From positions 64,689 through 128,688 of the forward strand of contig JAAGOF010000086.1 of NCBI GenBank assembly GCA_010645155.1: 64,000 bases of DNA, given 5' to 3'. The number at the start of each line of letters is the position of its first letter. Within the stretch, counting starts at the first letter, position 1. This DNA comes from Tigriopus japonicus (taxonomy: Eukaryota; Arthropoda; Copepoda; Harpacticoida; Harpacticidae). The notes under the pieces were generated by a model. That model made no database searches and had not been told where the DNA came from. It saw only the letters and a list, made by a program, of their open reading frames with translations. Both the position numbers and the translations under genes were made by a program. Positions 45,809 through 56,460 of this stretch are shown here, one piece after another.

Positions 45809-46089
45809 GACTCGAAACCTTTCTACGACCATTCAGTCACAACCTCCTCCATCGAATCGATCATGATATTTGCGTACAAATGAGTCGTTATGATTATTAT
45901 GGTTATTACAAGTTCAACATGATGTACTCGTTAGTCTTAGAAAAAGAACAAGAGGCAGACATGGTGAGCGATTTAGCGAAGTCAGTGTTTTATACAAGAG
46001 AATACATAAAGATAAACATAAATGGGTCTTGCTTGCGTTACTCTAAAGGGTTTTAAAGAAAACCAACATTTTTGTCATCTAGTGCGTTG

Positions 46090-46320
46090 TCCCACAATTA
46101 GACAAAATGAAATCGAGCTTCAAAGCAAGCCTTGAAAAAGAAGCTAAGTTGAGCTATATCTGAGAGAAAAAGACAAACAACACCATCTAGAGGTAAAACC
46201 GACTCTGGGGTGCTTCTGCGAAAATTTTTGGGCATAAATTTTGATCACTCAATATGACTTTTGAATTTTTGAATACAATGATACTGGAGCTTAACTCCAA
46301 AAGAACCGAAACATGAAGCG
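46090..46320. repeat. R350 interspersed repeat fragment
   Basis: Contains ACACCATCTAGAGGT, GGGGTGCTTCTGCGAAAA and CTGGAGCTTAACTCCAAAAG in the same order as 16930-17275 and 29600-29965, but more diverged. Confidence 0.45.
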
Positions 46321-46561
46321 AACCAATTTTAGTATCTATGTAATTATTCTTGTGATCGATTAAAAGTGCACTCACACCTAGTTTAGTAATATTCAAATAT
46401 GAGAATCAAGGAGACTTCTTTATACGTTTGTTTCAACCACCGAAAACTTAAAAAAGGGAGAACAAAAAAGAGATTACAGTTTTGGAAGAAATCAAGATAA
46501 GATCACAGGACCTCAGAAGGGACGCAAAAATCTAAACTCCAACTTTGGCAACAAGTTAAAG

Positions 46562-46978
46562 TTGAGGCAAGAACAACTGAATGTCGCTGGAGTGGAAGGT
46601 TAACGGTGAGAATTATGATTTCCAGAAGGATTCATTCAGTTGCGTTCTTCTGCAAACGATATCTGGCTTGTTTTAAGTAGACTGCGTCAAAGTTCAGTGC
46701 AAATCCTACCGACAATGAATGAACTAGCACTTTTCCGACAATTGCTTTTCCACAAAAGGGCGAATTTATACACTCTATGCTCTCTTTAAAACATAGATTG
46801 GAGAGGGCACAACTTTTCACTCCGCTCTTCGATTGAGCTGAAATTTGAAATCTGTCGTCTACTGAATACAAGCCAGGTCTTGTTTGCAGAAGAACGCAAT
46901 TGAATCAATCCTTCTGGAAATCACAATTCTCACCGTTAGTCTCCCACTCCAGTGAAATTCAGTGGTTCTTGGTTGAGT
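46562..46978. mobile_element. MITE with ~115-bp terminal inverted repeats
   Basis: Left arm (TTGAGGCAAGAACAACTGAA...GGTGAGAATTATGATTTCC...GTTCTTCTGCAAAC) and right arm ending CAGTGGTTCTTGGTTGAG are inverted copies with few differences over about 115 bp. The ~200-bp interior is unique. No coding was found; the small minus frame inside is a shadow. Superfamily unassigned. Confidence 0.75.
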
Positions 46979-48241
46979 ACGGACGGTGTGTTTTTGAGCT
47001 CAAGAAGTCATTTTTAAATTCCAAAAACTTTTGAGACCACTTTTGGGATGTGAATGTGATGCAGAACATTAATTTGAATTCGGCTAAAAAGGTCACGAGC
47101 AAAAACATAATAATGTTACTTAAAACGGCTTAAAAATAGATATTTCAAAACGTGCTTTGACTGAAGTCTTAGATGTACTATGAGCAGTGTATTCTCAAAT
47201 ATTTTGGAAATCTATTTCGCAGATCTATTTTCAACGGCCTTTTTGATCTGCAGTCTTGAAGGACCAAATAAGAGAGTCATTATGTCGCTTTAGACAAACG
47301 GCTCAGTAGATTTTGACAATATTTTAGATATAACCTTACATATGTTTTGTCTCCATCTAGCGGCTAATTATGAACCTTCCTTAAAACTCCTTAATTAACA
47401 GTTTTTCTTCTGTTTTATTTCAAAGGCAACACAGCCGAGATTTTAGGGGGAAAATTTCGGCCGAATGCTCCTTTTGGTCCATTATCAATATTCAGGCCAA
47501 ACAAAAGTGTTCTTGTCATATTGCAGAAAAAGATTTACTTTAATTGCGAATGTCGAGCTTTGGCTTTTGGTCTGACGATGAATAAATCCTGTTTTGTTTT
47601 AAACGTAGAGCTTTTTGAGCAATAGATGGCAGAACTGTGGAACCTTGAGAATGTTTATTGAGGTATAAATGCTATTTCGCGAACTTGCAGTTGAATCTAA
47701 ACAATAAGAAAGTATTTGAGCTGCACTTTGAACATTTTGCTATTTTTCATCCCATTGAAAGTACTCGCATACCGCTCAAGAGATATACAAATGCCTCAAA
47801 ACCACTGAATATTTAAAAAAATGTCAAAGAATGTTAATAAGACGTGCTTTTGTGTCTTTGTTTTTTTGCGTTGAAGCAAAATTGGAATTGGCAGGATATC
47901 CTCTATTTAATCAAAGTATTCAATCTTGCTTTGTCGATTCTTGAAATGAAAATTTTACACACATTACTTGTTTCTTAAGGAGCATCTCATCAATACCCTG
48001 GGTTGAAAGGGGGTTCAAATGGTCCTCGTCAATACATATTTTTAGTTTCTTGTGTGTATGTCTTAATGTCAAGATCATTACATCAAATCAGCAAATCAAA
48101 TCAAATCAGCAAATCAATCCCTTCCCTAAATTGTTTTTTCAAAGCCTTTTGAGCACTTACCGTCCTTTATTCAAACGTGATTCCAAAATATCGGGGTAAA
48201 AGTTCATTCATTTATTCTGAGTCAAAATGGTTTGAGAATAA
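46979..48241. other. Non-coding
   Basis: Contains a motif similar to the R350 end (CTCCATCTAGCGGCTAATTA near 47350) and an AAATCAGCAAATCAAATC cluster near 48090. No gene was seen. Confidence 0.4.
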
Positions 48242-51200
48242 TCATTGAATCAAATCTATCCTTGGACAAAACTTAATCACAGCCCAGCTGCCGTTGATCA
48301 TCCATTTGGGGTCCTTCTGGGTCAATTCCTCAGCTTGGCCAGCCTCAAGGGACGTGACAACGTCGGCTTTCTAGATATAAAGAACACACTTCATCAGCAA
48401 CTCTTCAAAGCAATTTTCAAGCACCCTTTTTACTAGTGATGGAAACAATCCAATCTTCAATCATATTCACGATAGGTTGCCCAACAAGGTCTGCCAATTA
48501 GCCTTCAGCGTCTATCATTTGTCGGTTGAATTCCATGAGGAAAAAGGCTTTCTTCTGAAGGTGAGCGCAAGTGGCACCCCTTGCTTTATTCGTCTTTGGC
48601 TCAGGGGCGCTATGTAGAAGGAACTTGCTCCTTGATTTTGCAAGATGTTGTACCTTATGAGGGGTGATGGCAAACCTAAAGCTAGCAACCTCGCGTGAGA
48701 AAGATTGAAAGATTGGTTTTTTCCATCAGTACTTTTTACCAGAGTTCTAAGGGTGACTAGAGGTGCAGGGTGGAATCCGAGGAGAGACTCCTCAAAAGAA
48801 GTGGTGGGATCCCAATTGAGGTCTCCCACCAACTTTCGGTAGTTGAGATCTCCCTTGAAGATGAGTAATTGAGCCTCAGACAGGGTGCGATACAACTCTG
48901 GGTCCTGTTCCTTCATTTCCCTAGAATTTGACCATTGTTTTGGAGTTTTATTGTCAGCTTTGGTGCTTCAAATGACCATTTAGAACGTTGAGAGTGAGTT
49001 AAAATATAGTAATCGTATGTGTACTACCTACCCATAAAAGTGAGGGTAAGTCCAAAAGGGATCTTGGGAGACCTCCCATTGTCCAGATTCAATAAAGTGT
49101 CTCCACCGTTGAACTGTTGAACAAATAATCTTGATTTGGTCCTCATTGGTGATCTCTTCATCTTGAGCAGTTTTTGAGACACCTGGAAAATGAATCTAAT
49201 CAATCCAAATTGGGAGAAGGAGGTTGAAATATAAGTTTTTTTTCTTGTGAAGGCTTGATCAATGCCAAACAGGTCACACTTAAATTTTCAGCCTTTTTCT
49301 TGAAGTTTGAACAGGAAACGTAATCGTCAATCTTGCAAAACACAACTGAGCGTTATGCTGCCTTTATTGGGTCGAGATTACAAGTGTCCATACCGTTTTC
49401 CATAGCATTCAAGGTCCACGTTATGTCGTGCGGCATTGTGTCGGAGACAAACCAAGGCTGATTTTTGGCCCGGATCCTCACTTTCTTGGCCAATCCAGAG
49501 GATAAGAGGTAATCCGCCAAAACCAAGTCGGACAGAAGCTCAAAGCCCACATTGTCTAGGATAATGTCCACAATTCCTCCACGTTTGGCACTCAAATGAT
49601 CCCAGACAACTTGGGAGTGGTCCACAATCAGGTGGGACTGAAGGGCCTGAACCTGATTGGTGGGATCGCCTTGGAAGGAAGTGGCCACTCCAGAACTGAT
49701 GGACAAGTCACACTTGTTGCCCCACAAACTGATTTTCAACAAGTTGAGGAAGTTCTTGCTCATAGACCCTTCATCCTTTGGGTTGGATTTGTGAATCTTC
49801 TCTAAGGTCAAGATCAAGGCCAAGATGGAGGGCCAGGAACCGGTGAAGCTCTCGTGTTTCTAATAGCACAAACATATATCTTTTCATGCTCTAATAATTA
49901 AAGGGGAATTCTACTGGCACCTACTTGGATCTCAAAAAAGTCCAAGGACTGATAGTCTGGGTTAGTGGCTGATCCCATGGCTTCCCAGAGTCTCCGATAT
50001 GCATAGCATTCGGCGTACAGCCAAGAGGTTTGGAACCAAGAGGGTGGACGTAAGCCTTGATCTGTGGTCAAGCTCATTTGGTCTCTGTATGCATTCCAAA
50101 TGGAACAATCTGCACGCCCATCCTCAATCTCGGTGAAGGGCTTATCGGTGCCAATCTCATACCTCAACTTGGACTAAATGTTAAGGGGAAAAACTTTTGA
50201 GATGAAGTTTACGTAAACCAGGGGTCGGCAACCGGTGGGCCGCGGCCGAAATGTGGGCCCAAGGGTGGTCGTTGGTGGGCCCAGGAGCTATGGAAAAAGT
50301 CCAAAATAGTGGGCCCGAGAGCCATCCATAGTACTGTACTTGTGGGCCCCTGAACCTACCAATGGCTGTTTGGTGGGCCCCTGACGACATGAATCAAATT
50401 CCGTGGGCCTTGGCCCAAAAAGGGTTGCCGACCCCTGACGTAAACCATGAGAGATAGCTTAAAGTGTAGCTTTTTCTACGGGCTAAATGTGCTTGCAGAT
50501 CAATTTAAATTCACACCTTCATTGATCGATTTGTTGCCCGCCACTCTTAAATCAAGAGTTCCCCACAAACCAATGGTGCACGTCTTTTACATAAGAAATA
50601 CGTTACATATATATTGACGTGTAACGTAGGGTTAGATTAGAGCCTGTAAGCTTTATTCAAAGGTTGTCCTATCCGACAATGGTAATTCGTTTTGTAGACC
50701 CAATGCATACATGATAAATTTCTTAGATCAATTTGCTTTTTTTAAGGAATCTCGTACTCTAAGGTTGTAACAAAGGTCTCAGCCGTTCAAAAGAGTTTTT
50801 ATCCGAGTATACTTAAGAATGGCATTTTAACTTAAAAAGGCTTGCAGTTTTGTTCCTTTCACGACATTACTTCCATTTTATTTTCTATGGTCTTCTTTTT
50901 TCCTGTGTAGACTTTACTACTCTTTCAATTTTAGTGGGTTTTTTCCACATTGCGTTGGCCATGATTGTGATAAATGGACAAAGCCATTGATGAATAAAGT
51001 AAAAATTAGGCTTGCGGTAGTAATCGACAAAGTTGATTCCATGACGCTCTTTCTTGATTGGCAACAAAATGCACAAATACACATGAATAGAAAGAAATTC
51101 AGTCCTGAATGAGCAATTCAATATTAGGAAACATAAAAAATCTTCTCAATATGTTTAATTTCTTTGAGTAAAAAAAAATAACTTTCAAATAGTGGAATGG

Positions 51201-51822
51201 AAAGTTTGCTAATGAAATCAAACTTCAGAAATTTCAAAAGGTGGGGTTCGTAAAGTGCTCCTTCTTGGCACTTCCACCTCCCATTTTGCTTTCTTTATCC
51301 TAGGCCGTGCTATGTGTATGCCTTTGCAAGGATTTGTGGGTTTTGAAATCATCATTATTAGGGTAAATAAAAAAAATAAAATAAAAAAGGGTATCTTCAT
51401 GCACTTTTGTAAATTCATTCATTTTCAGATTATGTCCCAAACGAAAATCAAGCCCAAAGATTTAAAGAAAAACTTGCACTGGTCTTCTGTCATGGCATTA
51501 GAAACAAAACCTTTTTTTGTAGCTCTTTTCTAGTCTTTTTTATCTCTCTCAACCTCTCATCTATACAACATTCAAGTTTCAACAACCTTGATCAATGAGT
51601 CTGATCGTTAATACCCTGCAAAGATGTTCTCATGCTCATCATTACCATGAGCTCAATGGCTTGCTTAATAGAATCCGTGTCGGGGTAGACACTGCGGTGT
51701 CGATACAGTAGATCAATGACTTTACACACGATGATGGGCACACGGTCTTTGATAGTGGGATACGCGAACGACGAGCGATTTTTGGCGGACAAGCAAGATG
51801 GGCGGTTTTTACTTTTAGCCAT
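48242..51822 (-). CDS. ARMT1: Damage-control phosphatase ARMT1 (DUF89 family), six exons
   Basis: Exons on the minus strand are 51646-51822, 49925-50173, 49394-49859, 49032-49182, 48740-48920 and 48242-48370. All have GT-AG borders and join in phase to 450 residues (human about 441). N-terminal [20 protein letters not shown] and [45 protein letters not shown] (about 187-199), the metal-site motif [10 protein letters not shown] (Asp244-Asn245), PWFVSDT and [13 protein letters not shown] (about 369-381) are the DUF89 signatures. The family is metal-dependent (Co/Ni/Mn) phosphatases acting on damaged sugar phosphates such as fructose-1-phosphate in the cytosol; a carboxyl-methyltransferase activity has also been proposed. 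The ATG at 51822 has a good context. The catalytic motifs are intact. A hAT MITE sits in intron 1. Confidence 0.95.
50219..50437. mobile_element. 219-bp hAT MITE in ARMT1 intron 1, perfect TSD
   Basis: Starts CAGGGGTCGGCAACC and ends GGTTGCCGACCCCTG (15-bp perfect inverted termini). It is flanked by perfect 8-bp duplications ACGTAAAC (50211-50218 and 50438-50445). Its interior is rich in GTGGGCCC. It is the best-preserved of three copies in the window. Confidence 0.95.
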
Positions 51823-52649
51823 GGTCAAAAACAAACAATAAAATGAGTCGTCACTGAACCACGTTCAAAGGCCACACAAACGTCAAGCCGTGGACCACTT
51901 TCCTAATGCTTTGGCCTTAGACCAGCGTGCCCATTTCATAAAATCTAGCAGATTGGGTAGTATTCATTACCTAAAGTAAAAGCTTTGGTACCATTGAAAC
52001 TGAAAGCTCATGTTTTAAGTTCCTTGAATGGCAATTTAGCTAACGAATTGCACTTGACAGACGAAATCACACGCTCATATTCAACCTTTTGTCAAAACAA
52101 AAATTGCTTTTCTTGTCGTGGTTGACCGTGTAGATATTCTTTGTTGCCTTAGTATGGGAAGGGGTTATTAGACTCATAGGGCAACTTATTTCATGCGCCT
52201 ATAGCAGGAACTACCCTATTTGATTTTGTGTCCAAGGTCCTCTCTAAAACAAGCCTCTGGCTTAAGAAGGAACCTGGGGTGGCAAAATCATTAATAAAAA
52301 GTAAAAATTAATTAAAAGTTAATTTAATCATTAACTGAATATCAATGAATCTTGCCAATATTCCACCCTAAACCCCGAAATATATCATATCATATCAAAT
52401 TGTGACAAGACAACCAACCTGATTTTGGCATCACAATTTTTCATTCAAGGCTAAATCTGACTTAAATTCAATATCCTCATCACCCTGTTAGGGTGCATCT
52501 TCAAGAAAAAAGGACGAGCCAAGATCGACTGTCTGAGTGTTGGTGGTGCCGTGAAGTGGAAGCCGAAACCGGAGCATCCTTACTCCCGAGTTATTTACCC
52601 ATGCATTAGCCGGTTTGGAGACGCCAGAAAAAGCCCGCGAAGTCTGAAG
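51823..52649. promoter_or_regulatory. Shared upstream region of two divergent genes
   Basis: The start codons of ARMT1 (minus, 51822) and the WW/RS gene (plus, 52650) are 827 bp apart, head to head. No TATA box is evident for either. The frame of the WW/RS gene is open back to about 52551 without an ATG. Bidirectional promoter activity is an inference from layout. Confidence 0.35.
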
Positions 52650-54272
52650 ATGAAGCCTGTAGTAAAGGCTGCAGTACGGAAGGCGTCGCCGCCGCGTCCA
52701 GAGCAGGAACAGACGTTTCAAGCCAAATTGGCCGAAGTCAAGCGGATGAGGGAAGCGGGGATATTGGGTGGGCGGGGTGGGGCAGGACCAACGCCGGGTG
52801 GGAAACGACTCATTATTAATGGGAAACCCGCCGAACGCGTTTTGGGGGATTGGGCCGAGATGAAGTCATCCCGGGGAAAGAGCTATTATTTTAACATGAA
52901 ATCCCAGGTTTCAACCTGGATTGCGCCAATCGAGTTTCAAGTCGAGCCGCGGGTGCCGCCTCTACCAAATGTGAACCACGCCCCCCGGCCAGCATCGCCA
53001 GCTCCACTTCCACCTGCTCCAATTGAGCCAATGCGGGTGGGCGTGGACCGGGAGGACAATCCGCCTCCAAAGGTCAATGAAAAATCAGCTGCAACTTCTA
53101 CAGTCAAAAAGAAAAGCACTACTGGGTTTAAAATGAAAATCAAGGGTGGGGTCACGAAAAAAAAGGGAAAAGTGAAGAAAAAGAACGGCAAAAAGGTCAA
53201 TAATGGGAGTGGATTATCTGTATTTGAGGGCAATTCCGACTCTGAAGAAGATCACTCCAAAGGGTTTGACCTGAGTGAACGCGATGCGGGCAAATACTCA
53301 CCTTCCAGTCCTTCCAAGAATTCTCCGAGGTCTAGATCTAGGTCCAGGTCCAGGTCCAAATCAAGAGCAAGATCCAAGTCAAGATCAAGATCACCGTCAA
53401 GATCTCGCAAACGGTCCCGCTCAAGATCCCGCTCACGAAACCGTAGGAAACCGCGATCACGTTCAAGATCGCGGTCCCGCCATCGATCTAGATCTCGCTC
53501 ACGATCACCCAAGAATAACGCAAACAGCCAGCCAACTCCTAAACTTCCTTTTGTCAATGCGGCCCCAGTGCCAGCCCCTGATCTGAACATGAAAGCCGTC
53601 CTTGAAGCCAAGGCCAAAATCGAGTCTCAAATGAAGTCCCATAACTCACTCATTTCCTTTTTGGATCACAAGCCCTCGCATCAGGTGGTGAACCCCACCT
53701 GGATGACCGAGTACAATTTCCCAGCCACTCTGTCACGTTGCATGTTTCCTAAAATCTCTGACGTGCTCCACGAAATGCAGACTAATCGGGGGAAAAAACG
53801 CTCTGCCACTCTGGCACCAATTCCCGCCGCGATCAAGGAACAGGCAGCCGGTCTGGTCAGCGAGGATGACCTTCGCAAGGACATGTTCCTCCTCGAGCTC
53901 AAAGACCCCAACAACAGGCATAGACTGCTCACTGAGAAACTCGGACAGACCGTGTACAAGATCCCTGATGAATTGTGGGAGCGGTCGTTCAGCGTGTTTC
54001 AGATCGACCTCATGCAAGGTGTGCGCTTGGAAACGAAACCCCATGGGTTCACGGAGGACAATGTGCCGGTGTACACACGCACCGGTAAAGTGTGTAAAAG
54101 TATACCGTATCCAGAGGACATCGTGCGGTGCCATGCAGTCCTTCAGGTGTGGAAAACTGAGCGTTGCCATGTGGTCTATGCTAATAAGACCTATCTCATA
54201 GAGCGCGATGATACACAGTGGAAAAAGGACCTGGAGGATTGTCGCAAGTTCCTCAGAGAGAATGGCTATTGA
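52650..54272 (+). CDS. WW-domain and RS-domain nuclear protein, intronless
   Basis: A single exon of 540 codons from the ATG at 52650 (AAG before ATG). The frame is open about 33 codons further upstream but has no ATG there. A WW domain spans about residues 66-93 (DWAEMKSSRGKSYYFN, Trp68 and Trp90, Pro93). A Pro-rich stretch follows (about 105-130), then Lys-rich segments (KKKGKVKKKNGKK), an acidic patch, and an RS domain at about 226-287 (RSRSRSRSKSRARSKSRS). The C-terminal ~220 residues form a conserved-looking globular region (LDHKPSHQVVNPTWMTEYN, TVYKIPDELWERSFSVFQ, CHVVYANKTYLIERDD). WW plus RS suggests a pre-mRNA processing or transcription-coupled factor in the nucleus. The C-terminal domain is not one I recognise. 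Lack of introns is unusual next to its neighbours and could mean an old retrocopy. Confidence 0.85.
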   Translation: MKPVVKAAVRKASPPRPEQEQTFQAKLAEVKRMREAGILGGRGGAGPTPGGKRLIINGKPAERVLGDWAEMKSSRGKSYYFNMKSQVSTWIAPIEFQVEPRVPPLPNVNHAPRPASPAPLPPAPIEPMRVGVDREDNPPPKVNEKSAATSTVKKKSTTGFKMKIKGGVTKKKGKVKKKNGKKVNNGSGLSVFEGNSDSEEDHSKGFDLSERDAGKYSPSSPSKNSPRSRSRSRSRSKSRARSKSRSRSPSRSRKRSRSRSRSRNRRKPRSRSRSRSRHRSRSRSRSPKNNANSQPTPKLPFVNAAPVPAPDLNMKAVLEAKAKIESQMKSHNSLISFLDHKPSHQVVNPTWMTEYNFPATLSRCMFPKISDVLHEMQTNRGKKRSATLAPIPAAIKEQAAGLVSEDDLRKDMFLLELKDPNNRHRLLTEKLGQTVYKIPDELWERSFSVFQIDLMQGVRLETKPHGFTEDNVPVYTRTGKVCKSIPYPEDIVRCHAVLQVWKTERCHVVYANKTYLIERDDTQWKKDLEDCRKFLRENGY

Positions 54273-54394
54273 TCTTTTTTGTCTCACATCTCAAAAAACG
54301 ATGGCCCATTCTACTTGCTTATGTTCTCTCAATTGAATTTGCCAATTTGAATATGACTGTTTTGCCAAACTCGTACACTTTCCAGACTTCAAAT

Positions 54395-54400
54395 TTATTG
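54395..54400 (-). terminator. Polyadenylation signal of collagen-like gene 1
   Basis: AATAAA on the minus strand (TTTATT on plus) is 72 bp downstream of the stop at 54472, in the 200-bp gap to the convergent WW/RS gene. Confidence 0.5.
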
Positions 54401-54471
54401 TTAAGTTAGTGGTATATTGACATCATTTGCACTGGTTCTGATGGACCCCCTCAGAGAGAAAATGGTTCCGC

Positions 54472-55920
54472 TTAAAAATTGCAATTAGACGCCGAGACTG
54501 CTCTTAAACTAGCAATGACAGCATCGATATCAGCTTGAGCTCCAGCGCAATCTCCTCCTGTGGCGCTGCAGGTTCCATCCATACCAGGGGGACCTGCAGG
54601 ACCCGGTGGTCCAGGTGGACCAATGGGCGGTGCTATGTCCCCATCCACAGCTCCGGCTGCACGAACGGCGTTGCATACTGTGCGAAAGTTTCCCTGTAAG
54701 TTTTGCAGTTGGTTCCGTGTAGACAGAGCACTGATGGCGGCTCCTCCGCTCAAAATACCCAATCCAGCTAAAAGGGCAACCGCCACACTTTTGGTCACCT
54801 GAAAGGGGAATTCATTCCCAAAAATACCTATTGTTAGTGATGGAAAGAGAGGTTAATCAGAAATAATAGGTACTACAAGGGCTCGAATTTGGGGCAATAA
54901 TCTCGATCGTTCATCAAAAATCACGGGGGTGGAAAGTTATTGTCATCACTTTACCCTAAGGGTCTTTAGGGATCCAGTGCTAATTTCACAAATCTTCTAC
55001 TTTGCTGAGTGCACTCAGGGTAGCCTAACTTTTTCGAAGTGAACTTTACCATCAAATGAACATTTTAGACGGAACTATTGTTCCTCTGCAAAAATACACT
55101 TCTCGTAAATGATCTTTGAAGATTTGCGCCCCTCCATTCAGTGAACGCATCCGCGTAGTTTTTTTTCTATTCTGTCATTTCATGTATGGAATTGCTGTGC
55201 TAAGCATGGTTATCAAACGCCAGAGATAATTTATAGATTTATCTAGAGCACGATTTCCCTTCGAGTTCCTTTGACAACCATGACTAAGCTGAAATTTTTC
55301 TTCGCTCTTATGTCTAGCTTATTAGTTCTCCACCTGATTGTTCATTGTTAAGATAATGATTGTTTTTTAATGTGAAATAGCACTCTTTTATTTGTACCAA
55401 ACCATTATGTTCTGAAGTCCATAGACGACTACTGCCTCTGTCTCAGCCAATATCAGAGCTTAACTCTTGGGGGGAAGTTGTAGGTTTAAAAGCTTATGCT
55501 ACAACATGTTGGACAGCTTTCCTTCTAAGGATCTGATAAACTTAGGTCAGAAAATTGGGTCAACAAAACAATTAAGGTGGTACAAGTCTTTTTCGCTAAC
55601 CACACACAAATTTTTGAACGTTGATTTATAGACTTTTGTATATTTTGTTTTACAGCCATAATCGAATAACTGCATCACATTTAAGACATTGCACTCAGAA
55701 AGAAAAAAACACTTACCATATCCGCGTCAAACGTTTTTAACGGCTGTTGAAAATTCTTCAAAGCTCCGCCATTTTTGGTCCTGGTGAAGCCACCTAAATC
55801 ATAAAACAACATGAGAAGCGCTCAATTTTTGAATACTTCTCCCAGATTACTTGAAGGCTCTCCATTGATGATGGCTCCCAAAACAAGGGCACTTAGTAAA
55901 ACGACCACAATTGGCTTCAT
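54472..55920 (-). CDS. Small secreted collagen-like protein 1, three exons
   Basis: Exons 55851-55920, 55717-55793 and 54472-54798 join in phase to 157 residues. Exon 1 encodes a signal peptide ([17 protein letters not shown]). Exon 2 is a short linker ending FDADM. Exon 3 has a second hydrophobic segment (about 54-74, GLGILSGGAA), an NQLQNLQGNFRTVCNAVRAAG helix, five Gly-X-Y triplets (about 109-124, GPPGPPGPAGPPGMDG) and a C-terminal domain with CSATGGDC and ASNCNF. Four cysteines (91, 126, 133, 155) suggest disulphide-linked oligomers around a very short collagen helix. The protein is probably extracellular or membrane-anchored. A paralogue with the same exon plan is at 59260-60620. The family is not one I recognise. 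Confidence 0.8.
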
Positions 55921-56264
55921 TTCGTTTGCGTTCAACGGCAAAGATGAACTGATCGTCCCCCAATCTAAAAACCACATTGTCTCGTCGCATATGGTTCGGA
56001 CTTGGACACATTCATTGCCAGCTATGATTTCTCTTTGAGCGATTATAAGAAAGCAATTCGTGCTTTACAAGGAAAACGCGACACCTGCAATAATAACCAA
56101 CCAACCATTGGCAAAGAAACTGGTCAAATTGTTTTCTAAAAGAATCCGTTCGGAAAACTAGGTCAATAAAGAAAAGCGAAAACAAGTAACCAATAGAAGG
56201 CAGCTCAATCGAATGATCGGAAAAATACGTGACTTGATACAGCTTTTGACTCTTAATAAAAAGA

Positions 56265-56460
56265 TGATTGTAGTGCAGTTCACTACCGCCGACCGAGTTA
56301 TGCTCGGGGTCATGGGTTCGAGCTCAGTTCTGCTCCATAACCCATCATCTGTCTACTGGATACCCACCTCGAATGGCGCCCTCTATAACCCAGAATGGGT
56401 CCTCATACATTCCGTTGTGAATCAAAATCTGGACTGGCATTAATAACCGTGTGTAAATCT
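56265..56460 (+). repeat. Possible tRNA-derived SINE
   Basis: TAGTGCAGTTCACTA at 56271 resembles an A box, and GGTTCGAGCTC at 56316 is a near B box, about 41 bp apart. A CTATAACCCAGAATGGGTC hairpin body follows. There is no second copy to confirm it. Confidence 0.3.

Noticed and set aside
53252..53617. Asp/Leu/Arg-repeat frame on the minus strand
   Set aside because: It is the complement of the RS domain of the WW/RS gene.
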